Below are positions 25,903 to 33,268 of a stretch of DNA of 64,000 nt, in pieces (position 1 is the first letter of the stretch; each line of letters begins with the position of its first letter). Below the pieces are notes generated by a model. The model was not told where the DNA came from, did no database searches, and worked only from the letters and a program-made list of their open reading frames with translations. The translations under genes were made by a program, and so were the position numbers. This stretch comes from Pseudonocardia sp. HH130630-07. GTDB lineage: Bacteria; Actinomycetota; Actinomycetes; Mycobacteriales; Pseudonocardiaceae. Location: assembly GCF_001698125.1 (NCBI RefSeq), contig NZ_CP013854.1:4650001-4714000 (forward strand). The letters run 5' to 3'.

Positions 25903-27023
25903 GCCGGGACCCCCTGTGCCGTGGCGTCGCGGTCGAGCCCCCGCCGGGCCAGCTCCGTGCGGACCGCGGGCAGCAGCTCACGGCCGTAGCGGCGGGCGTC
26001 GGCGATCGGGTCGTAGCCGCGGATCAGCAGCGTCGACACGCCGATCCCGACGTAGTCGGCGAGCGCGGCGGCGACCGTGTCCGGTGTGCCGACGAGCGCC
26101 GTGGAGTTGCCGGCCGCCCCGGACGCCGCAGCGGTCGCCGTCCACAGGCAGCGGTCGTGCAGCTCGCCGGACGCGGCGGCGGCGAGCAGCCGCTGCGAGC
26201 CGACGTTGGGCGGGGGACCGGCGTCGCGCATCCGGTTCCCGGTGAACGAGCCTTGCCCGCCCTTCGCGGCGACGATCCCGTCCCGGATCGCGTGCGCGCG
26301 CTCCCACGCCTCGTCCTCGGTGTCACCGAGGATCGGCCGGAACGACACGCTGATCCGGGGCGGCTCGGTGCGCCCGGCGGCGCGGGCGGCGTCGTGCACG
26401 TGAGCGATCTGCTCGGCGGTGCCGGCCAGCGGCTCGCCCCAGAGCGCGAACACGTCGGCGTGCCGGCCACCGACCCGGTAGGCGGCGTCGGAGGACCCGC
26501 CGAAGTACACCGGGATCGGGGCGAGCGGCCGGATCTCCTGGCGCACGCCGGCGACCCGGTAGTGCTCCCCGGCGTGGTCGAACGCGTCCGGGTCCGACCA
26601 CGCCCGGCGCAGCACCGTGAGGTACTCGTCGGTGCGCGCGTAGCGCTGCTCCTTGTCCAGCCAGTCGCCGTCGCGGCGCTGGTCGGTGTCGCTGCCGCCG
26701 GAGATGACGTGCATCGCGACCCTGCCGCCGCCGGAGAAGTGGTCGAGGGTGGCGTACTGGCGGGCGGCCAGGGTGGGCGCGGTGAACCCGGGCCGGTGCG
26801 CGACCAGGAACCCGAGACGCTCGGAGTGCGCGGCCCCGTACGCGGCGACCTGCAGACCGTCCGGTGTGGACGACGAGTGGCCGACCAGCACCCGGTCGAA
26901 GCCGCCCTCCTCGTGCGCGGCGACGAACCGCCGCACGGTGTCGCGGTCGACGACCGGGCCCGTGGCGGGCCGGATCTCCGAGACCTCCTGGGTCCCGATC
27001 ATGCCGATGAACTCGACGGACAT
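25899..27023 (-). CDS. SsuD-like flavin-dependent monooxygenase
   Basis: 374-aa LLM-family protein resembling alkanesulfonate monooxygenase: MIGTQEVSEIRPA, FDRVLVGHSSSTPDGLQVAAYGAAHSERLGFLVAHRPGF, DHFSGGGRVAMHVISGGSDTDQRRDGDWLDKEQRY, PVYFGGSSDAAYRVGGRHADVFALWGE. The reaction is FMNH2- and O2-dependent release of sulfite from a sulfonate. ATG 27023, 9 nt after the transporter ATPase. No flavin reductase is encoded in the island, so FMNH2 must come from elsewhere. Confidence 0.94.
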   Translation of the reverse strand: MSVEFIGMIGTQEVSEIRPATGPVVDRDTVRRFVAAHEEGGFDRVLVGHSSSTPDGLQVAAYGAAHSERLGFLVAHRPGFTAPTLAARQYATLDHFSGGGRVAMHVISGGSDTDQRRDGDWLDKEQRYARTDEYLTVLRRAWSDPDAFDHAGEHYRVAGVRQEIRPLAPIPVYFGGSSDAAYRVGGRHADVFALWGEPLAGTAEQIAHVHDAARAAGRTEPPRISVSFRPILGDTEDEAWERAHAIRDGIVAAKGGQGSFTGNRMRDAGPPPNVGSQRLLAAAASGELHDRCLWTATAAASGAAGNSTALVGTPDTVAAALADYVGIGVSTLLIRGYDPIADARRYGRELLPAVRTELARRGLDRDATAQGVPA

Positions 27024-27032
27024 GGGTCCTCC

Positions 27033-27746
27033 TCAGTGCACGCCGAGGCGGCCGAGCAGCTCGGCACGCAGGCGCTGGAAGTCGGGACGGGTGACGTCGC
27101 GGGGCCGGTCGAGGTCGACGGGGGCGTCGTGGGCGATCCGGCCGCCGTCCATGACGAGCACCCGGTCGGCCAGCACCAGCGCCTCCTCGACGTCGTGGGT
27201 CACCAGCAGCACCGCGCAGCGGTGCCGCTGCCACAGCTCGTCGACCAGGCCGCGGGCGGTGATCCGGGTGAGCGCGTCGAGCGCGGAGAACGGCTCGTCG
27301 AGCAGCAGCAGGTCCGGCTCCCGGACCAGCGCCCTGGCCAGTGCGGCGCGCTGGGCCTCGCCGCCGGAGAGCACCTTCGGCCAGACGTCGCTGCGGTGCG
27401 AGAGCCCGACCTCGGCCAGCGCGGCCTCCGCGCGGGCCCGGTCCGGGCGTCCGGGCAGCCCGAGCACGACGTTGCGCCACACCTTCTTCCACGGCAGCAG
27501 CCGCGGGTTCTGGAACCCGACGGCACGCCGCCGGGCGACGGTGACCTCGCCGGAGACGTCGGAGTCGAGGTCGGCGAGTATCCGCAGCAGGGTGGACTTG
27601 CCGCAGCCGGAGGCCCCGAGCAACGCCACGAACTCGCCGGGCGCGATGTCGAGGTCGAGACCCTCGATCACCGCGCGGTCGTCGAACCGCCGGGTCAGGC
27701 CGCGGACCTCGACCGGCCTCACCGTCCGCTGAACGCCGGTCGCCAT
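27033..27746 (-). CDS. Sulfonate ABC transporter ATP-binding protein (SsuB-like)
   Basis: 237 aa. Walker A GASGCGKST, Q-loop VGFQNPRLLPWKKVWRNV, signature LSGGEAQRAALARAL, Walker B LLLLDEPFSALDALTR, H-loop VTHDVEEA: the NrtD/TauB/SsuB group. ATG 27746 lies 28 bp inside the end of the permease gene, so translation is coupled. Confidence 0.94.
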   Translation of the reverse strand: MATGVQRTVRPVEVRGLTRRFDDRAVIEGLDLDIAPGEFVALLGASGCGKSTLLRILADLDSDVSGEVTVARRRAVGFQNPRLLPWKKVWRNVVLGLPGRPDRARAEAALAEVGLSHRSDVWPKVLSGGEAQRAALARALVREPDLLLLDEPFSALDALTRITARGLVDELWQRHRCAVLLVTHDVEEALVLADRVLVMDGGRIAHDAPVDLDRPRDVTRPDFQRLRAELLGRLGVH

Positions 27747-28564
27747 GCCAGCAACCCCCTCTCCAACAGCCGCACGACGGCGTCGCCGAGCAGTCCCAGC
27801 AGTGCGTAGAGCGCGAGGCAGACGACGATGACGTCGGTCTGGAAGAACTCGCGGGCGGTGTTCATCTCGTAGCCGATCCCGGAGGTTGCGTTGATCGTCT
27901 CGCCGAAGACCAGGGCCAGCCACGCGGTGCCGAGCGCGTAGCGCAGGCCGACCAGGAACTGCGGCATCGCCGAGGGCAGGATCACGTGCCGGACCTGCCC
28001 GAACCAGCCCAGACCCAGGGTCCGGGCCGCCTCGACCAGCGTGGCGTCGACGTTGCGGATGCCGCCGAACAGGTTCATGTAGAGCGGGAACGTGACGGCC
28101 AGCGCGATCAGCGCGATCTTCGGTTCCTCGCCGATCCCGAACCAGATGATCAGCAGCGGGATGAGCCCGATCACCGGGACCGTGCGCAGCATCTGGACCG
28201 GGGCGTCGATGACGTCCTCACCGCGCCGGAACAGCCCGGACACCGTGGCCAGGACGACGGCCGCGACCAGGCCGATCGCGATCCCGGACAGCACCCGCAC
28301 GGTGGAGACGGCGACGGCGCTCTGCACCGCGCCCTCGGCCCACATCCCGGCGGCGGTCGTGGCCACCGTGGCGGGGGAGGCGAGCACGTCGCGCGGCAGC
28401 ACACCGGTGCTCGACAGCACCTGCCACAGCGCGACGAGCACGACCGGCGACGCGGTCTTGACCGCCCACCGCGGCACCCGGGCGGGCCCGCGGGCCCGGT
28501 GGCCCCGCAGGGTCTCGACGTCGGGCGGGGCCTGGGCCCTGGCCCGTTCGGACGTGGTCGTCAT
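27719..28564 (-). CDS. Sulfonate ABC transporter permease (SsuC-like)
   Basis: 281 aa, six transmembrane helices. The EAA loop VEAARTLGLGWFGQVRHVILPSAMPQFLVGLR is typical of NrtB/SsuC/TauC. ATG 28564. First structural gene of the sulfur operon; preceded by a Cys leader peptide (28758-28835) and a hairpin (28728-28749), so it is probably the target of cysteine-dependent attenuation. Confidence 0.94.
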   Translation of the reverse strand: MTTTSERARAQAPPDVETLRGHRARGPARVPRWAVKTASPVVLVALWQVLSSTGVLPRDVLASPATVATTAAGMWAEGAVQSAVAVSTVRVLSGIAIGLVAAVVLATVSGLFRRGEDVIDAPVQMLRTVPVIGLIPLLIIWFGIGEEPKIALIALAVTFPLYMNLFGGIRNVDATLVEAARTLGLGWFGQVRHVILPSAMPQFLVGLRYALGTAWLALVFGETINATSGIGYEMNTAREFFQTDVIVVCLALYALLGLLGDAVVRLLERGLLAWRPAFSGR

Positions 28565-28727
28565 GGCGGCTCCTGGGTACGCGGGAGCACGGCGGCACCC
28601 GGGCGTACGGCGGTGCGGCCGTGGGAGGAGGGACGTGCGGCGACGGCCCGGCGCGCGGCGCCGGGGTGCGGTGCACGTGGCACTGCGGGAGAGCGTCAGG
28701 GACCCTCGGTAGGGGTCGGCTCCCGGA

Positions 28728-28749
28728 CCGGCGCCGGGCTCGGCGCCGG
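28728..28749 (-). terminator. Attenuator-like hairpin after the Cys leader peptide
   Basis: Perfect 8-bp stem (CCGGCGCC / GGCGCCGG) with a 6-nt loop, 8 nt downstream of the leader stop on the minus strand. A second weaker hairpin (GACCC / GGGTC, 28701-28717) follows. Placed where an attenuator terminator or ribosome-site blocker is expected. Confidence 0.5.
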
Positions 28750-28757
28750 GGGCGACG

Positions 28758-28835
28758 TCAGGGTCGACAGAGCGCCGACGCGACGCGGGCGAGGTCGATG
28801 TGCTCGCGCGTCGTGAGCAGCAGGGTGACGGTCAC
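28758..28835 (-). CDS. Sulfur-operon leader peptide (Cys attenuator)
   Basis: 25 codons, GTG start at 28835. The peptide has the actinobacterial sulfur leader pattern: LLLTTREHIDLARVASALC followed by Arg-Pro and stop. The single Cys is the penultimate-but-one residue and uses TGT, the rarer Cys codon in this GC-rich genome. A TACCGT hexamer (minus strand, 28848-28843) ends 7 nt before the GTG, giving a leaderless leader mRNA. Stalling or slow decoding at Cys when cysteine is low would change folding of the following hairpin and open ssuC expression. The peptide pattern is recognised; the mechanism is inferred. Confidence 0.85.
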   Translation of the reverse strand: MTVTLLLTTREHIDLARVASALCRP

Positions 28836-28961
28836 GAGGCCGACGGTAACCGCCCGGCGCCTCAAGCCCAACCCCGAACGTTGGGATTGAGGTCACGCGT
28901 TTCGCCTGGTGGGAGCACGTCCGGACACGTCGGCCCGATCGCCGCCGGGGGTGGACTCGGG

Positions 28962-28992
28962 TTGACACCGCCCGGCCCCGGTTCCGTACCGT
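28962..28992 (+). promoter_or_regulatory. Promoter of the SAM-riboswitch transcript
   Basis: TTGACA (28962-28967) and TACCGT (28987-28992) with a 19-bp spacer place the transcript start near 29000, exactly at the riboswitch 5' edge. Confidence 0.6.
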
Positions 28993-29000
28993 CGTCGGCA

Positions 29001-29096
29001 GACCATCTCCGAGCGGCCGAGAGACCCGGCTCCACGACGCCGCAGCAACCCCCCGCCACACGCGGGTGCGGGTGCTCCTGCCGGGACGCGATGGAG
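29001..29096 (+). ncRNA. SAM-I (S-box) riboswitch
   Basis: The S-box order is readable: P1 CCATC (29003) with GATGG (29090); GAGCGGC then GAGAGACCCGGCTC; GACGCCGCAGCAACC closing P2 (GCGGC with GCCGC); P3 CCCGC / GCGGG; the GGTGCT element at 29071-29076; then the return strand. It differs from the consensus at some positions (GAGAGA for GAGGGA). Downstream is a small hairpin (CCGCC / GGCGG, 29121-29139) next to the GGGGGTGG ribosome-binding site of the leader peptide, suggesting translational control by S-adenosylmethionine. Confidence 0.82.
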
Positions 29097-29149
29097 GCAT
29101 CCGTGGACTTCCCGCTTCGACCGCCGGTCCCACGGGCGGGGGTGGTGAC

Positions 29150-29266
29150 GTGACCCGCACCGTCCTGTCCCGGCGGCGAGTCATCGACTACGTCCTCGTC
29201 GGAACCACGCTCTGTCGGCAGGGGAGATCGACCCGACCGATCCCGACGGCCGTCCGGCCCCTGTGA
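29150..29266 (+). CDS. Second sulfur leader peptide behind the SAM riboswitch
   Basis: 38 codons, GTG at 29150 with GGGGGTGG just upstream. The N-terminal part TRTVLSRRRVIDYVLVGTTLC matches the spacing of the sulfur leader family (SRR-x-IDxxLVxxxLC). The Cys codon is again TGT in the context CTCTGTCGG, as in the leader at 28758. A tail of 16 residues follows the Cys-Arg. It ends 12 nt before the ATG of the 89-aa gene, whose translation may depend on it. Confidence 0.7.
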   Translation: MTRTVLSRRRVIDYVLVGTTLCRQGRSTRPIPTAVRPL

Positions 29267-29278
29267 CCTGGAGACACC

Positions 29279-29548
29279 ATGAGCGTTCCGACCCTGCCCA
29301 CGTCCGGCTCCGGCAGCCCGCCGTCCGCGCCCGACCGCGGGAGCCCGCCGCCCGGCCCGGCGAGCACGCTGCGCTCCGCCGATCCGGCGAGCACCCTGCT
29401 CGACGGGCTCGAGGCGCTCGTCCGGCGGCACCGCGCGCTGCGCACGGAGTCCCCGGACACGCTGCACACGGAGCTGATCACCGCGGAGGTCGCACAGCAC
29501 CTCGCGGTGGCGCGCACCGCGTTGCGGCGCCGCCCGCGGGCGGTGTGA
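29279..29548 (+). CDS. 89-aa hypothetical protein under SAM-riboswitch control
   Basis: Residues 1-38 are low-complexity Pro/Ser/Gly. Residues about 39-85 look helical (LLDGLEALVRRHRALRTES, LITAEVAQHLAVARTALRRR) with basic patches. There is no Cys, signal peptide or membrane segment. GGAG lies 5 nt before the ATG. It is the only gene between the riboswitch/leader unit and a strong terminator (29553-29593), so it is the apparent target. No family recognised. Confidence 0.6.
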   Translation: MSVPTLPTSGSGSPPSAPDRGSPPPGPASTLRSADPASTLLDGLEALVRRHRALRTESPDTLHTELITAEVAQHLAVARTALRRRPRAV

Positions 29549-29552
29549 GTAC

Positions 29553-29593
29553 CCGGGTGACCGCGGGCCGGCCCGGGACCCGCGGTCACCCGG
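29553..29593 (+). terminator. Hairpin terminator
   Basis: 15-bp perfect stem (CCGGGTGACCGCGGG / CCCGCGGTCACCCGG) with an 11-nt loop, 4 bp after the 89-aa gene's stop. Confidence 0.65.
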
Positions 29594-29649
29594 CGCCGGG
29601 TGATCCCGTTGAAGCGGGGGCGGGCCTCGGCGATGGTGGTGCGGCGTGC

Positions 29650-29667
29650 CCGATCCGATCGGATCGG
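29650..29667. promoter_or_regulatory. 18-bp palindrome upstream of rtcB
   Basis: CCGATCCGATCGGATCGG is a perfect palindrome 139 bp before the rtcB ATG; candidate operator. Confidence 0.35.
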
Positions 29668-29805
29668 CACAGCGGGCCCGTCCGCGCCGGCCCGCCGGGT
29701 CCACCGGCGGCGCCGCGCGGGGGCCGGGCACGCGCCGCACAGCCGCCGCCCGGCGCGTGGTGAGCCCGGGCGTCGGGAGGTCCCCGAGGTCTGCGAGGCC
29801 CCGTC

Positions 29806-31025
29806 ATGCACTCCGTCGTCACCGACGCCGCCGCACCGATCCGGGTGTGGACCGATCCCGCCGGCATCGAGGCGGGCGCACTGGAGCAGCTGCGCAACTG
29901 CGCAACTGCGCGAACCTCCCGTGGACCCACGGTGTCGCGGTCATGCCGGACGTCCACCAGGGCTACGGGGCCACCGTCGGATCGGTGATCGCGATGCGCG
30001 ACGCCGTGTCCCCCGGAGCGGTCGGCGTCGACATCGGCTGCGGCATGTCCGCCGTGCGCACCGAGCTGACCGCCGAGGACCTGCCCGACTCCCTCGCCGG
30101 GATCCGCGCGCAGATGGAGCGCGACCTGCCCGTCGGGCGTGAGCTGCACCGCAACGGCCCGAGGCTGGCCCGGCTCGGCCTCGACACCATGCCGGAGTGG
30201 GACCGGCTGTGGACGGCGTTCGACGCGCTGCACGCGGTCCGGGAGCGGTTCACCCCGTCCGACGCCGACCGGTTGCGCGGCCGGGCCGGGCAGCAGGTCG
30301 GCACGCTCGGCGGCGGCAACCACTTCCAGGAGCTGTGCACCGACGAGACCGGCCGGGTCTGGCTGATGCTGCACTCCGGATCGCGCAACATCGGCAAGCG
30401 GCTCGCCGACGTCCACCTCGGTGTGGCGAAGGAGCTGCCGCACAACCAGGACCTCCCGGACCGGGACCTGGCGGTGTTCGTCTCCGGCACACCGGAGATG
30501 GCCGCCTACCGCCGGGACCTCTACTGGGCGCAGGAGTACGCCCGCCTGAACCGGCTGGTGATGATGGCCCAGGCGAAGTCCGCGCTGGTCTCGGCCATGG
30601 GCCGGCCGGTGCGCTTCGACGACGAGGTGTCCTGCCACCACAACTACGTGTCCGAGGAGACCTACGACGGCATCGACCTGATCGTCACCCGCAAGGGCGC
30701 GATCTCCACGGCCGACGGGCGGGCCGGGATCATCCCCGGCTCGATGGGCACCGGATCGTTCATCGTCTCCGGGCGCGGCAACCCGGACTCCTACCGCTCG
30801 GCGTCGCACGGCGCGGGGCGGCGGATGTCCCGGGGCGCGGCACGGCGGCAGTTCTCCGTCGCCGACCTGCAGGCGCAGACCGAGGGTGTGGAGTGCCGCA
30901 AGGACGCCGGCGTGGTCGACGAGATCCCCGGCGCCTACAAGGACCTGGAGACCGTCATCGCCGAGCAGGACGACCTGATCAGCGTGGACCACCGTCTGAC
31001 CACGCTGCTCTGCATCAAGGGCTGA
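29806..31025 (+). pseudogene. rtcB: RNA-splicing ligase RtcB, frameshifted by an 8-bp duplication
   Basis: RtcB joins RNA 3'-phosphate or cyclic phosphate ends to 5'-OH. The N-terminus (ATG 29806: VWTDPAGIEAGALEQLRNC) and the rest (NLPWTHGVAVMPDVHQGYGATVGSVIAM to the stop) are in different frames. The break coincides with a tandem duplication of CGCAACTG at 29893-29900 and 29901-29908. Deleting one copy restores an intact QLRNCANLPW junction and a normal ~400-residue protein. Downstream, all key motifs are intact: DIGCGM (metal Cys), GGGNHFQE, HSGSRN and SHGAGR (GMP-linked His). Either a recent null mutation, a slippage switch, or a sequencing error. Confidence 0.85.
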
Positions 31026-31062
31026 CCCGCCCCCGCCCTCGCCCCGCCCCCGCCACATCGGG

Positions 31063-31113
31063 GCACTCATGGAGCTTCGGCCTCGTGTGGCCGGGCCGAA
31101 GCTCCATGAGTGC
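31063..31113. repeat. Palindromic intergenic repeat, copy 2 (terminator-like)
   Basis: 20-bp perfect stem (31063-31082 / 31094-31113), 11-nt loop; arms begin GCACTCATGGAGCTTCGGCC. It lies between the convergent rtcB and carbonic anhydrase genes. Confidence 0.85.
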
Positions 31114-31149
31114 GGGCAGTGCAGGGCGGGGCAGGGCGGGGCGGCGGGG

Positions 31150-31638
31150 TCAGGCGACCTCGTCGAGCTTCCCCGTCGCCACGTCGAAGACGAAGCCGCG
31201 CACCGCGTCCGTGTGCGGCACGAACGGGTTCGCCCGGATCCGGGCGATCGACTGCCGGACGTCGCCGTCCAGGTCGTCGAACGCTTCGGCGGCCCACTCC
31301 GGCTTGATACCGGTGTCGTCCTGCACCGCGGCCTTGAACCCGTCGTCGGTGAAGGTCAGCATGCCGCAGTCGGTGTGGTGGATGAGGATGATCTCCTCGG
31401 TGCCCAGCAGCCGCTGGCTGATCGCGAGCGAGCGGATCTCGTCGTCGGTGACGACGCCGCCCGCGTTGCGGATCACGTGCGCCTCACCCTCGGCCAGGCC
31501 GAGGATGCGGTACACGTCGAGCCGGGCGTCCATGCAGGCCACCACGGCGAGCTTGCGGGAGGGCGGCAGCGGCAGCGGGCCCGTGAAGCTCTCGGCGTAG
31601 CGGGCGTTGTTGCGGAGCAGTTCGTCGGTGACGGACAC
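31150..31638 (-). CDS. Beta-carbonic anhydrase
   Basis: 162 aa. Zn ligands are visible: Cys35 and Asp37 in VVACMDARLD, then His and Cys in HHTDCGM (about 88-92). VIRNAGGVVTDDEIRSLAIS is typical of the short beta-class group. Interconverts CO2 and bicarbonate. GTG start 31638 with GGGAG upstream; a single-gene unit converging on rtcB. Confidence 0.95.
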   Translation of the reverse strand: MSVTDELLRNNARYAESFTGPLPLPPSRKLAVVACMDARLDVYRILGLAEGEAHVIRNAGGVVTDDEIRSLAISQRLLGTEEIILIHHTDCGMLTFTDDGFKAAVQDDTGIKPEWAAEAFDDLDGDVRQSIARIRANPFVPHTDAVRGFVFDVATGKLDEVA

Positions 31639-31878
31639 GGTGTGTCTCCCGTGGGTCGGGTGCGGGCGGAGGTGGTCCCGACGGCCGCGCGGCGACCCGG
31701 CGGATCGCTACGCGGACCACCGACAGTGCTCGTCGAACTGCGTGATCCGACGGCTGGGCCAGAAGGGCTCGAGCCGGGTGCGCATCACCGCATGATTCGA
31801 CCGCGGACGCCGCCGCCGGGGCAACCGGCCGCCCGGACCCTGGTACGGCGTGCCCGGTGTCCGGACACCGCGCGCGGT
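31639..31878. other. Intergenic region with a possible 25-codon ORF
   Basis: 240 bp upstream of carbonic anhydrase. A minus-strand ORF, ATG 31785 to TAG 31708, would encode a 25-aa basic peptide (MRTRLEPFWPSRR, then ITQFDEHCRWSA). No good Shine-Dalgarno or -10 precedes it, so translation is uncertain. Confidence 0.25.
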
Positions 31879-32280
31879 TCAGGACTCCGGGAAGGTGAAC
31901 AGCTCCAGCGCGATGCCGTCCGGGTCGCGGAAGGAGATCCCGCTGCCGTAGTGCGCCCGCTTGATGCCCTCGTGCGCGATGCCGAGCCCGGTCAACCGCC
32001 CGGCCCACTCCTCCAGCTCCGCGTGCGAGCCGACGGCGAACCCGACGTGGTCGAGCCCGGTGCGCTCCTCGTCGAAGGCGTCGCCGCTCTCCCGGCCCTG
32101 GTGGGTGTGCAGGCCGAACAGCATCCCGCCGTCGAGGGCGAAGACGGTGTGGTGGAACCGGCCGCCCTCCTCGTCCTCGTCGAGGACGGGGCCGGTGCCG
32201 AACAACGCCGCGTACCAGGCGGTGCTGCGCTCCAGATCGCTGACGGTGAGTGCGACGTGCTGCAGTCCGGGGAAGGCCAC
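31879..32280 (-). CDS. VOC (glyoxalase/bleomycin resistance) family protein
   Basis: 133 aa, two beta-alpha-beta-beta-beta modules: LQHVALTVSDLERSTAWYAALFGTGP and LDHVGFAVGSHAELEEWAGRL, with the metal-site His/Glu pattern (LQHVAL, LDHVGF, ALELFTFP). Could be a lyase, dioxygenase or drug-binding protein. GTG start 32280. Confidence 0.92.
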   Translation of the reverse strand: MAFPGLQHVALTVSDLERSTAWYAALFGTGPVLDEDEEGGRFHHTVFALDGGMLFGLHTHQGRESGDAFDEERTGLDHVGFAVGSHAELEEWAGRLTGLGIAHEGIKRAHYGSGISFRDPDGIALELFTFPES

Positions 32281-32360
32281 GGTGAAGCTCCCTTGCTCCG
32301 TCTCGTGCAGGTACCGGCCCCTGTCTAGCAGCGGCCGGGCGTCCGCGGACCCTCCATGCG

Positions 32361-32392
32361 GACGGGCCCGGGGCGAGTGCCCCGGGCCCGTC
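32361..32392 (-). terminator. Hairpin terminator after the fasciclin gene
   Basis: 14-bp perfect stem (GACGGGCCCGGGGC / GCCCCGGGCCCGTC) with a GAGT loop, 17 bp past the stop of the fasciclin gene. Confidence 0.65.
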
Positions 32393-32409
32393 GGACGTGC
32401 GGTGGGTGA

Positions 32410-33096
32410 TCAGCCCGCCTTCGGCATCAGGACCTTGTCGATGACGAAGACGGTCGCGTTGGCGGTCGGGATGTTGCCGCACAGCACGTTGGCGGTGTTG
32501 CCCATGCCGTCGGTCACGGTCGGCGCGTCCGCGGTGCCGCCGATGGTGAGGTCCCCGCCGGCCAGCTCGGTCAGGGTCTTCTTCCCGACGATGCCGTCGG
32601 CGTCGAGCCGCTCCGGGGTGACGTGGTAGCTCAGCAGGCCCTGCAGCTGCGTGGTGTCGGCGAGCAGGGCGTTGAACTTCTCGTCACCGAGCTGCTGCTG
32701 GACCGCGGAGAAGGCGTCGTTCGCCGGGGCGAAGACGGTGATGCCCTCCTGCTGGTTCAGGGTGTCGGCCAGGCCGGGGACCTTGCCGACGGCGGTGACC
32801 AGCGTGGTCAGCAGCGGGTTGGTGCTGGCGGCGGTGGCGACCGGCTGCGGGCCCATCGAGTCGAGCGAGCCCGGCTCGTCGCCCTGCGGGAGCATGCCGC
32901 AGGCCGGGCCGAAGACGTCGTCGTTGGTGGTGACGCCGCCCGCGGCGGGCTGCTCCATCGGCGAGGACATCGGGGCCGACGACGCCGGCGGGGGCGGCTG
33001 CTCGGAGCCGGAGTCCATCGAGCCGCCGCAGGCGGCGAGTCCCAGGGTCAGGGTGGCGAACAGTCCGACGGTGGCGAGGGTACGGGTGGCGCGCAT
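32410..33096 (-). CDS. Fasciclin-domain lipoprotein
   Basis: 228 aa. Lipoprotein signal RTLATVGLFATLTLGLAACGGS (lipobox Cys about 23), a Pro/Ser linker, then one fasciclin (FAS1) domain: NPLLTTLVTAVGKVPGLADTLNQQEGITVFAPANDAFSAV, YHVTPERLDADGIVGKKTLTELAGG, ANVLCGNIPTANATVFVIDKVLMP. Surface protein, resembling mycobacterial MPT83/MPT70. ATG 33096. It follows a membrane molybdoenzyme on the same strand; the 172-bp gap contains an A8 run on the coding strand. Confidence 0.94.
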   Translation of the reverse strand: MRATRTLATVGLFATLTLGLAACGGSMDSGSEQPPPPASSAPMSSPMEQPAAGGVTTNDDVFGPACGMLPQGDEPGSLDSMGPQPVATAASTNPLLTTLVTAVGKVPGLADTLNQQEGITVFAPANDAFSAVQQQLGDEKFNALLADTTQLQGLLSYHVTPERLDADGIVGKKTLTELAGGDLTIGGTADAPTVTDGMGNTANVLCGNIPTANATVFVIDKVLMPKAG

Positions 33097-33268
33097 TGTG
33101 GGAATTCCTCTCGGATGGTGGCGAGGGTATTTCCGTCGCCGGCTGTCGTGGAGTTGTTCGGTGGAGGTGGTGGGAGCGGTTCGGGTCGTCGGGAAGTTTT
33201 TTTTCGGTGGGTTCTCCTTCGCCGGTGAAACGGCGTGCGACGACTCTCCGTCGTCGCCGATGCCCCGA

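Noticed and set aside
29549..29805. tRNA or small RNA gene next to rtcB
   Set aside because: No cloverleaf or T-loop sequence; the region holds a terminator hairpin and an 18-bp palindrome only.
33197..33204. Homopolymer of eight T (A8 on the coding strand) before the fasciclin gene
   Set aside because: Striking in this GC-rich DNA, but outside coding sequence and without a hairpin next to it; no function could be argued.
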